Positions 20,400 through 28,546 of a stretch of 64,000 nucleotides of DNA are shown piece by piece. Position 1 is the first letter of the stretch; every line of letters starts with the position of its first letter. The DNA is from Sulfolobales archaeon HS-7 (lineage in GTDB: Archaea > Thermoproteota > Thermoprotei_A > Sulfolobales > Sulfolobaceae): positions 1,101,369 to 1,165,368 of the forward strand of contig AP024596.1 in NCBI GenBank assembly GCA_019704295.1, given 5' to 3'. The notes beneath the pieces were generated by a model that had not been told where the DNA came from, searched no databases, and worked only from the letters and a program-made list of their open reading frames with translations. Position numbers and translations under genes: made by a program.

Positions 20400-21263
20400 G
20401 TGGATGTAATCTCCGTTGAACATCTCTTCAAGGAAATAGACGGCAAAGGAATAATAAGCGACGCGACGTTCTCTGTGATAAGGGGCGCTATAGCAGGATT
20501 TATAGGACCTAATGGCGCGGGGAAAACGACTACGATAAAAATCTTGGCAGGTTTATTTAAAAAGACCTCTGGAAAAGTTGAGGTACTCGGAGGAGATCCT
20601 TGGGAGAGACCCCAATTAAGGAGAAAATATAGCGTAATATTTGATAGACTTTACTTTCCTCCTCACAACACTGTAACGGATTACCTCGTAGGTATAGCCT
20701 CAGTACTTAACAGCGAAGGCGAAGTTCCTCATGTTATTGAAGAGTTTGGGTTAGAGGATTACAGGGGCACAAGTTTAGGAAAGCTCTCTGCAGGTTATAA
20801 GCAAAAGGTGCAGTTGGCGGCCTCCCTTTTAAATGATCCGGAACTCATTATAGCAGATGAACCTACTGCTAACCTAGATCCTAAGGCTAGGATAGAATTC
20901 GAGGAAATAGTCAGGGAACTTAACTCTAAATCATCAATTACTTTCTTCATTTCTTCCCACATTCTGACCGAATTAGAAAGGTTAATTACCCACGTAGTTG
21001 TAATATCCTCAGGAAGGATAGTAGCGTGTTCGCCGTTGGAGAAAGAAATGGTGAGATATACGCGGGAGGAAATAACAATACTAACCGATAACCCAGACAT
21101 GGCAGTTAAGGCTCTTGTGAAGTTTAATCCTGTAAGAAGGGGTTCTTATGTTGTAGTCAAGGGAAATTTAAGGGAAATGGTTGACGCACTAGATGACGCG
21201 GGGGTCAAAGTATTACAGATAAGGAGGTCATCATTAGATGATATATTCTCGTCAGCTACTTAA
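20400..21263 (+). CDS. ABC transporter ATP-binding protein (ABC-2/DrrA type)
   Basis: A 287-residue ATPase: Walker A GPNGAGKTT, signature LSAGYKQ, Walker B LIIADEPTANLD, H-loop SSHI. An extra C-terminal domain of about 70 residues is typical of the DrrA/CcmA-like exporter class. The start is a leaderless GTG behind TTTTATAAA. Its end overlaps the permease gene by 26 bases. It probably powers export together with the next two genes. Confidence 0.9.
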   Translation: MDVISVEHLFKEIDGKGIISDATFSVIRGAIAGFIGPNGAGKTTTIKILAGLFKKTSGKVEVLGGDPWERPQLRRKYSVIFDRLYFPPHNTVTDYLVGIASVLNSEGEVPHVIEEFGLEDYRGTSLGKLSAGYKQKVQLAASLLNDPELIIADEPTANLDPKARIEFEEIVRELNSKSSITFFISSHILTELERLITHVVVISSGRIVACSPLEKEMVRYTREEITILTDNPDMAVKALVKFNPVRRGSYVVVKGNLREMVDALDDAGVKVLQIRRSSLDDIFSSAT

Positions 21264-21996
21264 CTTCACCAAACTAGTATTAAGGGAAAGGTACAGAGAC
21301 CCAACCCTTCAACTAGTTATACCCACGTTGCTTGTAGGTAACATATTCATTCCGGTGTTCTTGGCTGACGACCAGTTCAAGGTCTATGCCCTCGCGCTCT
21401 CTATGATCCCTGTGCTAAATACCGCAGAAACTCTTACCTTTGCGTTAGTTCTCAGGAACGTAATTTTTGTTTTCGGCGATCACATTTACACTAATTCTGT
21501 CGTATCGTTCCTAATGCTACCGGTGAGTAGGAGAAGTTACTTCTTAACCTCACTTTTGAGTGATGTCGGAATCCCTTACGTGTTGTGGTTATTAACAACG
21601 TTACTTTACCTTTGGGGAAGTGGAACATTAAACGTTATATCAGAACTAGCAATACTCTCATTTACCGTAGGACTCCTGTTCTCATCGTCCATCCTATTCC
21701 TCCTAGTTATGTCTCTTAGAAATCCAGGAACTGTAACAATTTCCTCTCTCCTTCTTCTAGGCGGTATCTTTGGATTTGGGGGATTAGGGGTTTACTACTT
21801 AGCTATTAGCGTGCATAATCTGTGGATAACTGGACTTGCTGGAATAATGAATCCTTTCATTCTGGACTTGGGGTACGGCGCTACATTTAAACTGGAATTT
21901 ATTTACGAACTGGTAATTGCCCTTATAGCTGAATCTCTTCTGTCAATCTTAATTCTGTCATTTGCGTATAGAATGTTCCGGGAGATGGAAACATGA
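21238..21996 (+). CDS. ABC-2 type permease
   Basis: A 252-residue membrane protein with about six transmembrane segments, matching the CcmB/ABC-2 permease layout, for example the stretches near residues 25-60, 95-145 and 150-200. It lies between the ATPase and an exported protein with overlapping ends (26 and 4 bases), so the three form one export unit. Substrate unknown. Confidence 0.8.
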   Translation: MIYSRQLLNFTKLVLRERYRDPTLQLVIPTLLVGNIFIPVFLADDQFKVYALALSMIPVLNTAETLTFALVLRNVIFVFGDHIYTNSVVSFLMLPVSRRSYFLTSLLSDVGIPYVLWLLTTLLYLWGSGTLNVISELAILSFTVGLLFSSSILFLLVMSLRNPGTVTISSLLLLGGIFGFGGLGVYYLAISVHNLWITGLAGIMNPFILDLGYGATFKLEFIYELVIALIAESLLSILILSFAYRMFREMET

Positions 21997-22466
21997 TCAG
22001 GTGGGGTTTTCTCATTATAGCTATAGCAATATCAATGATCGCTCTTTCAACTGCCTCCGTGGAAAGAAGTTATAGCGAATCCTTTACCTTCACCAATATC
22101 TACTCCCTAAATGTAAATCCCCTCGAGATCAGGCCCACACTTGAACTAAACTCTAATGCGTCGGTCGTGGTTAATGTAACTCATGAGGGGATTACCAGGA
22201 GTTATAAGCTTCCAGTCTCGCTCAATTTAAGTCCTGGGAATTACACCGTCTTAGTAGTGAGTAGAAACGCGTCCAGAGTTCTAGTCAATGTAACCAACGA
22301 TTGTAAACAGACAAGGCAGATCTTGGTAAATGAAAGCGTAAACGTAGAAGGGATATTTAGTTTTAATGGAGTAAACTTAGTCACTCTCCCTAACTACTGG
22401 CTATTTGGGGGTATTCTCGTCCTTGTCGTGGGGAGTGTAATCGAGCTAAAACGGGCCTTAAAATAA
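21993..22466 (+). CDS. Exported, glycosylation-rich membrane protein of ABC unit
   Basis: A 157-residue protein: N-terminal signal or anchor helix (residues 4-22), a beta-rich extracytoplasmic part with at least six N-glycosylation sequons (NAS, NVT, NYT, NAS, NVT, NES), and a C-terminal transmembrane helix (YWLFGGILVLVVGSVI). No family recognised. It starts in the last codons of the permease, so it is part of the same transporter unit and may be an accessory subunit. Confidence 0.65.
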   Translation: MIRWGFLIIAIAISMIALSTASVERSYSESFTFTNIYSLNVNPLEIRPTLELNSNASVVVNVTHEGITRSYKLPVSLNLSPGNYTVLVVSRNASRVLVNVTNDCKQTRQILVNESVNVEGIFSFNGVNLVTLPNYWLFGGILVLVVGSVIELKRALK

Positions 22467-22619
22467 AAGCGTTGTTTTTCTCAGATTTTAAATGATTATT
22501 AATGTAAACAGTTTTAACGTCCTCCAAGGCTAAGCTGCGATTCAGATGTAAATTCCTAGAATTATGATTAAGCTAGATAGGTTGAGTGAAAGGACCTTTA
22601 ACGTGGATCTTGCTTAGTC

Positions 22620-22680
22620 AATGTAATTGATTAATGAAATTCTTCCTAATTCTCTAAACGAACTGAATTAGTTAAGACAA
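22620..22680 (+). repeat. AT-rich dispersed repeat B, copy 1
   Basis: Contains AATGAAATTCTTCCTAATTC followed by TCTAAACGAACTGAATT, aligned by eye with copies at 22795-22860, 36325-36385 and 58378-58440 (inverted). Diverged. Confidence 0.35.
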
Positions 22681-22794
22681 CGTGACGGACCCTATCTTGG
22701 GTAACTTAGGATTCTTTTGCGAACTGTAATTTATAAAAAATAAGATATTATAATGATGTAAAATACTAGGATAAATCTACACCTTACGGATACG

Positions 22795-22860
22795 ACAATA
22801 TTCAATTAAATTCTTCATCTTTCTCTAAATAAACTAAATTTGCGAAGGTGCTTGAATGAC
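22795..22860 (+). repeat. AT-rich dispersed repeat B, copy 2
   Basis: Core ATTCAATTAAATTCTTC, then CTCTAAATAAACTAAATTTG and GCGAAGG. Close to the copy at 36325-36385. Confidence 0.45.
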
Positions 22861-22923
22861 ACAATTTTTCTATCGGAAGGTTTTTGTTATGTTATGACTA
22901 CCATTAAATTCTAAAATAGATGA

Positions 22924-22932
22924 TTTTATAAG
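22924..22932 (+). promoter_or_regulatory. TATA box TTTTATAAG
   Basis: Lies 23-31 bases before the vapB ATG at 22955. Confidence 0.5.
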
Positions 22933-22954
22933 TGTTTACGTTATATAGACATAT

Positions 22955-23179
22955 ATGTCTACGGTAATTAGCGTGAGGATAAAGAAGCAAATAAAGGAGG
23001 AGTTAGAGAAGCAGGGGATAGACGTTGATGCCGAGGTTAGGAAATTATTGGAGGAACTTTACCTTAAAGTTAAGGCAAAGGAATACGTTAAGAAATGGAT
23101 AGAGGAGCTTAACGAAGTTAAGCCTAGCGAAGAAGGGTTTTCGGTGAATTCAGTGAGGGAGGATCGTGAGAGTCATTGA
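22955..23179 (+). CDS. VapB-type antitoxin
   Basis: A 74-residue protein. The N-terminal STVISVRIKKQIKEELEKQGI is a short DNA-binding segment of the AbrB/RHH-like kind seen in crenarchaeal VapB proteins; the rest is a charged helix that would wrap the toxin. It overlaps the PIN gene by 14 bases. A leaderless promoter is present. It would neutralise the toxin and repress the operon, by analogy. Confidence 0.8.
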   Translation: MSTVISVRIKKQIKEELEKQGIDVDAEVRKLLEELYLKVKAKEYVKKWIEELNEVKPSEEGFSVNSVREDRESH

Positions 23180-23561
23180 TTCTTCTTCTCTAGTTAAGTT
23201 CTTCTCTAAAGAAAAAGGATGGGAAAATGTAGCCAATGATATAATAGAAGGAGTGTTAACTCTGGACTTATCAGTCAAGGAAATAGCTAACGCTTTTTTG
23301 AAGAAAGTTACCAAGGGCGAAATGAAGGAGGATTTAGCAATTAAAATTCTTTCAGATTTGATTAAACATGAGGCTATTTCAGTGGTAAACCAAGACGACT
23401 ATCTCATAGAGGCTTTCAAGATAGCTGCGAGGAACAAGATAACAATTTACGATTCGTTATTTATAGCATTGGCTAAGTTAAGAGAACTGGAGTTAATAAC
23501 TTCTGATAAAGGACAATACGAGGTCGCGTTAAAAGAAGGAATTAAGGCGAACTTAGTGTGA
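23166..23561 (+). CDS. VapC-type PIN-domain toxin
   Basis: A 131-residue PIN ribonuclease. It starts RVIDSSSLVKFFSKE with the first acidic residue, has a conserved Glu in VKEIANAF, and ends with TIYDSLFIALAK and TSDKGQYEVA, which hold the remaining acidic residues. All expected active-site positions appear present, so the toxin is probably active as an RNase. It forms a vapBC module with the preceding gene. Confidence 0.85.
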   Translation: MRVIDSSSLVKFFSKEKGWENVANDIIEGVLTLDLSVKEIANAFLKKVTKGEMKEDLAIKILSDLIKHEAISVVNQDDYLIEAFKIAARNKITIYDSLFIALAKLRELELITSDKGQYEVALKEGIKANLV

Positions 23562-24537
23562 AAAGTTGATACTGTTATTGCTGAGCTCGCAGTATTACTA
23601 TGATATTAGAGTGAAATTCTTCATCAGATTATTGCTTGGTCAAGAAAAATCTTTGCGTACCATAGCTTGTAATCATAATAAAGGGGGAAAACTACCGTTG
23701 AACTACCCTTAGGGACACTATAATTCCAAAAGATGAGAACGTAATAAGTAGCGTAGAGGTCGCAATTAAGGGAAAGTAGTTAATGGAAAAAAATAGGGAG
23801 TCTCTACCCTCACCCTAAGTGCTACATGTTTTTCCCGTAGAAGGAATCATCGAATGGGAGAATTCTAAGTCATCAAATGAAGTTCTGAAAAGGAACGTCT
23901 TTCCAATCATATATTTTCGCTTTCCCTCCATCAAGGCTTGCCACTCTGGCATTTTCAAGTTCACGTTTATACGATTCCTGATTATATACGAATACTCCCA
24001 TTCTCTCAATGAAAAGGTCTTCACGGAAGAGTTCATTGCACACCCACTTAAACCTGAAAATACCTGAGTGCCACAGCTGCATATCGCACGACATAATCAA
24101 CTTACCTGAGGCTTTAGGTTTATTAGGTCTCTATCAGTAAAATCGTATGTTCTACTCTTAAAACATATAGAGCTAACTCCGATTTCGTCATGTCATTTAT
24201 AACAATCCCTTATTAAATTCCTTATTCCTAAATGGAGAATGGTGTTACCCTGATTGAAAGAGTTGCCGCAAAAACTGCATATACCCGAACCGTGAGCAAT
24301 TACGTTGTCTAAGAGGGAGCGGTCGCAATAAGAGCGTCTCAAAAACGCATGTTTGACCTTATCATATTATTAATTTATCTTTTCTTACTAATATTGTAGA
24401 AAGAGAGCATGCATACTCTTACTCTATACGCACTCTAAGGTTATTCTTCTCTAACTGATTAAGAGCTAAAATGGGGAAGAGCCTATAAGGTGGCTCCACT
24501 CCAACGCCGAGATAATATCTTATAGGCAACCCTTAGT
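23562..24537. other. Intergenic region with decayed gene
   Basis: About 980 bases. The left part (23562-23815) holds no gene. The middle carries a decayed minus-strand coding sequence (23873-24373). The right part holds an inverted pair CTTATAAG-like around 24485 and 24525 near the end of the phosphate transporter gene, possibly its terminator. Confidence 0.5.
23873..24373 (-). pseudogene. Decayed zinc-finger-like gene
   Basis: On the minus strand one frame reads YCDRSLLDNVIAHGSG and ICSFCGNSFNQGNTILHLG, a CxxC/His zinc-finger-like segment, is broken by one stop after RNLIRDCYK, and continues to TDRDLINLK. A second frame then takes over (ASGKLIMSCDMQLWHSGIF to KIYDWKDVPFQNF, stop near 23873). 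The two parts join smoothly, so this is one gene broken by a stop and a frameshift. The family is unknown to me. Confidence 0.4.
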
Positions 24538-25494
24538 TCAAATACCGAGCAGCGACTTAATTATACCCAATACTGCTAAGGTAACGACGACGCTTAGAGA
24601 AGGTCCGGTTATCCACCCCTTTCCGACAGCTTTCAACTGCTTTGTAATATCTGGTGTTAACGCCCTAAAACTAAGTCCTATGATACCGCCAAGGAGAGTT
24701 TGAGTTATTGATATTGGAATTCCGAGAAGTGTAAACACCTCTGAGATTACTGAACTGCCTATCATCGCAGAGCTTCCTGCTACGTAACCCATTTTAGTAA
24801 TTTTGAATCCCGAAACAATTGTTGTTTTCCTGAAAGTAAGCATTCCCAAAACTGCCGCAGCACCATACGACGGCAAGACAACGTAAAAGGGAAAAACTGT
24901 CGAGCCGGCTGAGGATATAATCCCGATTGCGTTTGCACCAGTAACGAAAGAAACGAAGAAAGAAGAACCGGATATCATTATCCTATATAACCGCGAAGTT
25001 TTAGCAATTCCTCCATTTAGTGGATTAATAGCCTTGCTAAACAGGGAGTAAAGTAAAAAGGCAGAAAGTATTGCAACTAAAGGGGATATGCCCCAAGATT
25101 CGACGGTAATAAGAAATTTTGATAAATTAATACGTATGTATTTACTGTTTAGGAGGAAAACTACGACGAGAGAGGGATATATCATTTGGCTAAGAGATGA
25201 GGGTATCCCTGTTCTATTCAGGACGTAAAAGCTTACGCTAGCGGCGATCAACACCGAGAGTAGGGAAATTTCAACGTATACTTGTTCTCCGCTTACTATC
25301 CCCTTAATACTGGATAACATTGATATTCCCCCTAACGAGACCCCTAGCATTAGCGCTATGGAATTAAAAAGGTAGGCCATTTTCCTCTTAAGTACATTAG
25401 TCGATAACATAACTCCTAGAGAAGGCGATAAATTATTCCCACCTACAAGCGCAGAGGAAATCATTCCTATAACGAATATGAAGTAACTAATCAC
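24538..25494 (-). CDS. PiT-family inorganic phosphate transporter
   Basis: A 318-residue polytopic protein. Both PiT repeats are visible: GGNNLSPSLGVML in the first and FVTGANAIGIISSAGS in the second, with GIPISITQTLLGGIIG near the C-terminus. It would import phosphate coupled to cations. It starts at GTG 25494, 49 bases after an RHH regulator gene, and has its own TATA-like TTTTTATATTC upstream (25523-25533). Confidence 0.88.
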   Translation of the reverse strand: MISYFIFVIGMISSALVGGNNLSPSLGVMLSTNVLKRKMAYLFNSIALMLGVSLGGISMLSSIKGIVSGEQVYVEISLLSVLIAASVSFYVLNRTGIPSSLSQMIYPSLVVVFLLNSKYIRINLSKFLITVESWGISPLVAILSAFLLYSLFSKAINPLNGGIAKTSRLYRIMISGSSFFVSFVTGANAIGIISSAGSTVFPFYVVLPSYGAAAVLGMLTFRKTTIVSGFKITKMGYVAGSSAMIGSSVISEVFTLLGIPISITQTLLGGIIGLSFRALTPDITKQLKAVGKGWITGPSLSVVVTLAVLGIIKSLLGI

Positions 25495-25542
25495 TACCTA
25501 TTCCCTAAAAACCGTAGAATATAAAAAACAAACCTCTCCGAT

Positions 25543-25752
25543 TTAGCTCTCTTTACTTTTTCCATCTCTTTCAATACTCTTAACGTACTCCGCCACTGCA
25601 TCCCTTATTATTTCACTCCTAGTTTTCCCCATTGTTTGAGCAAAATCATCTACGTCCTTTAAGAAAATATCACTCATCTTCATCGTTACCACTCTCGTAC
25701 GTCGTATTTCTAAAAGTATAGTACCGTCCGTATTGTGCATTATCCTAACCAT
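25543..25752 (-). CDS. Ribbon-helix-helix (CopG-like) regulator
   Basis: The RHH fold is clear: the beta strand VVTMKMSD, helix LKDVDDFAQTMG, turn KTRSEIIRD and helix AVAEYVKSI. The frame opens at ATG 25779, but the TATA box (GTTTAAATA, 25792-25800) is too close to that codon, so I prefer the ATG at 25752. It sits directly upstream of the phosphate transporter on the same strand and may regulate it (inference from position). Confidence 0.75.
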   Translation of the reverse strand: MVRIMHNTDGTILLEIRRTRVVTMKMSDIFLKDVDDFAQTMGKTRSEIIRDAVAEYVKSIERDGKSKES

Positions 25753-25897
25753 ATCACTATAGATATGAAGTGGTGTCATATATCGATTTCTGTTTAAATA
25801 TTTACTTGTCTAAGTAAACTAAGATAAGAGTTCCGATAATTTGAGTTATAAATGAAAACCTTATAATTTAGGGGTAATCCCTTTAATTTATTGAACC

Positions 25898-27964
25898 ATG
25901 GAACTTTTTGAGGTACCTCTAAGAAGCGATGTATTAGAAGTTATTAGGAAGAGGGGAATTACCAGATTTAATCCGATCCAAGAAGAGGCGATAAAGTCTG
26001 GACTCCTAGATGGGGAAAGATTGCTTATTGCCTCACCTACGGCGTCCGGGAAGACGCTAATAGCCGAAATAGCTACGGTTAATAGCATACTCAATAGAGG
26101 AGGAAAAGCAGTATACGTTACTCCGCTGAGAGCTTTGACGCTTGAAAAATACAGGACTTTAAAGGATTGGGAAAGTATAGGACTATCAGTGGCAATGACA
26201 AGTGGCGACTATGATACTGACGACGCTTGGTTGAGAAACTATGATATTATAGTGACAACATATGAAAAGTTAGACTCTCTCTGGAGACATAAGCCTAAGT
26301 GGATAGATAACGTGAAGTTCTTCGTTTTAGATGAAGTACATTATATGAACGACCCTTCCAGGGGACCGATAATTGAGGGCGTTGTAATAAGAGCAAAGAA
26401 AAGGAATTTCCTCGCCCTCAGCGCGACAGTCAGTAACTACGACGAAATAGCGAACTGGTTGCAGTGCAAACCTATAGCACTTAACTGGAGGCCGGTGCCT
26501 TTGAGAGAGGGGGTGCTTTTTCAGGTTAAGGGGAAAGTCATTGCCAAGATGAGCGACGGCAAAATTGTAGAAATGAAAGGGCGTGATCCCATTATTGCGT
26601 ATACAAAGAAAATAGTGGACGAAGAAGGGCAGGTGCTAATATTCAGGAATTCTCGAAGAAATGCGGAACAAACGGCATACAAGATAGCTGAGTCTCTAGG
26701 GATTGAACAACGGGACCTAGGTGAAGAGGTATTGGAGATTGAGGATTCCTCAACGAGTGAGAGGAAGCAGCTTGCCGAATTAGTTGAAAGGGGTGTGGCA
26801 TATCATCATGCTGGCTTATCTAGAGGGTTAAGGGAGTTCATCGAATCCTCTTTCCTTACCGGCAAAATAAAGGTGATATCAGCTACTCCAACACTAGCCG
26901 CTGGAGTTAACTTGCCCGCAAGAGCAGTAATAGTTGCTGATATTTATAGATATAACAGAAAAGTTCTGGGTTATCAAGAGGAAATTCCGGTAATGGAGTA
27001 TAAACAGATGAGTGGAAGGGCTGGAAGGCCAGGTTTTGACGCAATTGGAGAAAGCCTTATCTTAGTGAGAAATGAGAAGGCTGTACAGAAGATTTTCGAA
27101 AAATATATACTGGCAAAACCAGAGCCCTTAACGTCAAAAATGGCAAATGAAAGGTCGTTTTACTCATTTATCCTGGGCACTTTAGCTATAGAGGGCGAGC
27201 TCAACAGAGACGAGTTAATGGAATACCTATCTCAAAGTCTTGTTAGCAGGAAATACATTGAAAGCAACTTCAATTCCGCTATTGAGTGGTTAGAGGAGAA
27301 TCAATTCCTGACAGGAGAGTACAGGCTAACTGATTTCGGTCGAAAAGTAGCAGATCTTTACGTAAATCCATTTACTGCTAAGGTGATTAAAGACGGTCTG
27401 GAGAAGGGAAAAGAACCATGCACCTTCGCCTATCTTCATTTGCTTGCGTCTACACCCGATGCCCCGTTAATTTCGGCATCAATTAGCGATGAGTTCCTCG
27501 ATTTTCCCTGCGAACTTTATCTGGACGAACCGGAGGATGAGTTAGAGGCGTTAGACTTTGCATCAGCCCTGAAGATCGCCTCAATTGTTGAGGATTGGAT
27601 ATCTGAAGTTGATGAAGATAAGATAATTGAGAGTTACTCGATAGGTTCGGGAGATCTAAGGGCCATAGTTGAGACTATGGAATGGTTGACTTACAGTGCC
27701 TCAAAAATAGCCTCAGTAATTGGATTAAAGGAGCATGCAAAGGAGTTAGAGGTATTAGCCTTGAGAGTTGCTGAAGGGGTCAATGAAGAGCTTATCCCGT
27801 TAGTTAAAATTAAAAATGTAGGGAGAAAGAGGGCAAGAATTCTGTATCATTACGGGATAAGGACATCCGAAGATATCGTTAAAAAACAAGAAATTGTGAA
27901 GAAAATTCTTGGCGAAAAGGTAGGGGAGAAGATCATTGAGTCGGCTTCACAAATTGATAGTTGA
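25898..27964 (+). CDS. hel308: Hel308/Hjm superfamily 2 DNA helicase
   Basis: 3'-5' helicase acting at stalled forks and Holliday junctions. Q motif NPIQEEA, Walker A ASPTASGKTL near residue 48, DEVH box FFVLDEVHY near 145, motif III LSATVSN, motif VI QMSGRAGRPGFD near 370, winged-helix and ratchet domains, and a C-terminal HhH VKIKNVGRKRARIL. The 688 residues are slightly shorter than other Sulfolobus Hjm proteins. It starts at ATG 25898. It may be co-transcribed with the small gene downstream. Confidence 0.95.
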   Translation: MELFEVPLRSDVLEVIRKRGITRFNPIQEEAIKSGLLDGERLLIASPTASGKTLIAEIATVNSILNRGGKAVYVTPLRALTLEKYRTLKDWESIGLSVAMTSGDYDTDDAWLRNYDIIVTTYEKLDSLWRHKPKWIDNVKFFVLDEVHYMNDPSRGPIIEGVVIRAKKRNFLALSATVSNYDEIANWLQCKPIALNWRPVPLREGVLFQVKGKVIAKMSDGKIVEMKGRDPIIAYTKKIVDEEGQVLIFRNSRRNAEQTAYKIAESLGIEQRDLGEEVLEIEDSSTSERKQLAELVERGVAYHHAGLSRGLREFIESSFLTGKIKVISATPTLAAGVNLPARAVIVADIYRYNRKVLGYQEEIPVMEYKQMSGRAGRPGFDAIGESLILVRNEKAVQKIFEKYILAKPEPLTSKMANERSFYSFILGTLAIEGELNRDELMEYLSQSLVSRKYIESNFNSAIEWLEENQFLTGEYRLTDFGRKVADLYVNPFTAKVIKDGLEKGKEPCTFAYLHLLASTPDAPLISASISDEFLDFPCELYLDEPEDELEALDFASALKIASIVEDWISEVDEDKIIESYSIGSGDLRAIVETMEWLTYSASKIASVIGLKEHAKELEVLALRVAEGVNEELIPLVKIKNVGRKRARILYHYGIRTSEDIVKKQEIVKKILGEKVGEKIIESASQIDS

Positions 27965-27992
27965 CTTCACCCTAATTAGTGAGGGTGACGAA

Positions 27993-28127
27993 ATGACTAT
28001 AGAGTGCAACCCGGAGAAAGAGTGTGACGATATTGCCATCATATTTAGGTTATTAGGGCAGGACGTTCAGAGAGGCGAAAACTACGTTTGGATGAGAAAG
28101 GCGAAACCATGCCTGCCTACGTTGTAA
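27993..28127 (+). CDS. Small conserved-looking protein after hel308
   Basis: A 44-residue protein from ATG 27993 with a good SD (GAGGGTGA) four bases before it. It has Cys at positions 5, 11 and 39 and reads like a short alpha/beta domain. Upstream in-frame TTG codons overlap the hel308 end. No family recognised. Confidence 0.45.
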   Translation: MTIECNPEKECDDIAIIFRLLGQDVQRGENYVWMRKAKPCLPTL

Positions 28128-28202
28128 AAAGAACCTAATTTGGACATCCTATGAATACGACACGGGTTAACAAATATTGCTTGGATGTTTACACATAATT
28201 TT

Positions 28203-28527
28203 AATCTATATAGGGTTAAGGGGGCGAAAGTCCCCTTCCGTGAGGTAGGGGATGGATAGCCCCCTTATAGAAATGTTTTTATGGCTCTGTGTCAAAAAAT
28301 TCTTAGACCTTGGCTGTAAGAGCTGGGTCAGTACCCTCGGGACTGGGGGATATTAAGCCTGTGGAGAGAAAACCCCCCGTAACCTCTCTTCTACACGGGG
28401 CACTAGAGAACGGTTCCGTTCGATGGAACCTCCGCTGTGGGTGAAGAGGGATCGAGGTTTCTCTGAGAAGCAAGAAATCTTCATCGCGAGGTGGAGATGC
28501 TCCGTCCGTAAGGGCGGAGTAGTTCAC
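28203..28527 (+). mobile_element. Internally deleted IS200/IS605-type element
   Basis: Left part: hairpin GGGGGCGAAAGTCCCC, then CCGTGAGGTAGGGGATGGAT and AGCCCCC (28220-28266). Right part: a TnpB C-terminal frame (28305-28444), then a hairpin CTCCGTCC-GTAA-GGGCGGAG ending in TAGTTCAC (28499-28527), as at the right ends of archaeal IS605 elements, where the TnpB guide RNA (omega RNA) is also encoded. The body of tnpB is missing. It cannot transpose without help but could still give an RNA. Confidence 0.6.
28305..28444 (+). pseudogene. TnpB C-terminal remnant
   Basis: Frame LAVRAGSVPSGLGDIKPVER followed by KPPVTSLLHGALENG and a TGA at 28442. The (I/V)KPVE pattern just before the stop is common in IS605 OrfB proteins. 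No catalytic part remains. Confidence 0.5.
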
Positions 28528-28546
28528 CAAAATAGAATGAAAACCC

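Larger units (their letters stand above)
22467..22954. other. AT-rich intergenic region with two copies of repeat B
   Basis: About 490 bases without a gene. Holds two related AT-rich stretches (22620-22680 and 22795-22860) and, at the end, the vapBC promoter TTTTATAAG (22924-22932). Confidence 0.5.

Noticed and set aside
23815..24067. Two opposite short frames (23819-24067 plus, 23815-24036 minus)
   Set aside because: Both are shadows of the better minus frame 23873-24100, which joins a CxxC-containing upstream part.
28303..28530. Minus-strand frame of 75 codons in the IS605 remnant
   Set aside because: It lies opposite the tnpB tail and right-end hairpin; the composition (Pro/Arg/Ser rich) is that of an antisense shadow.
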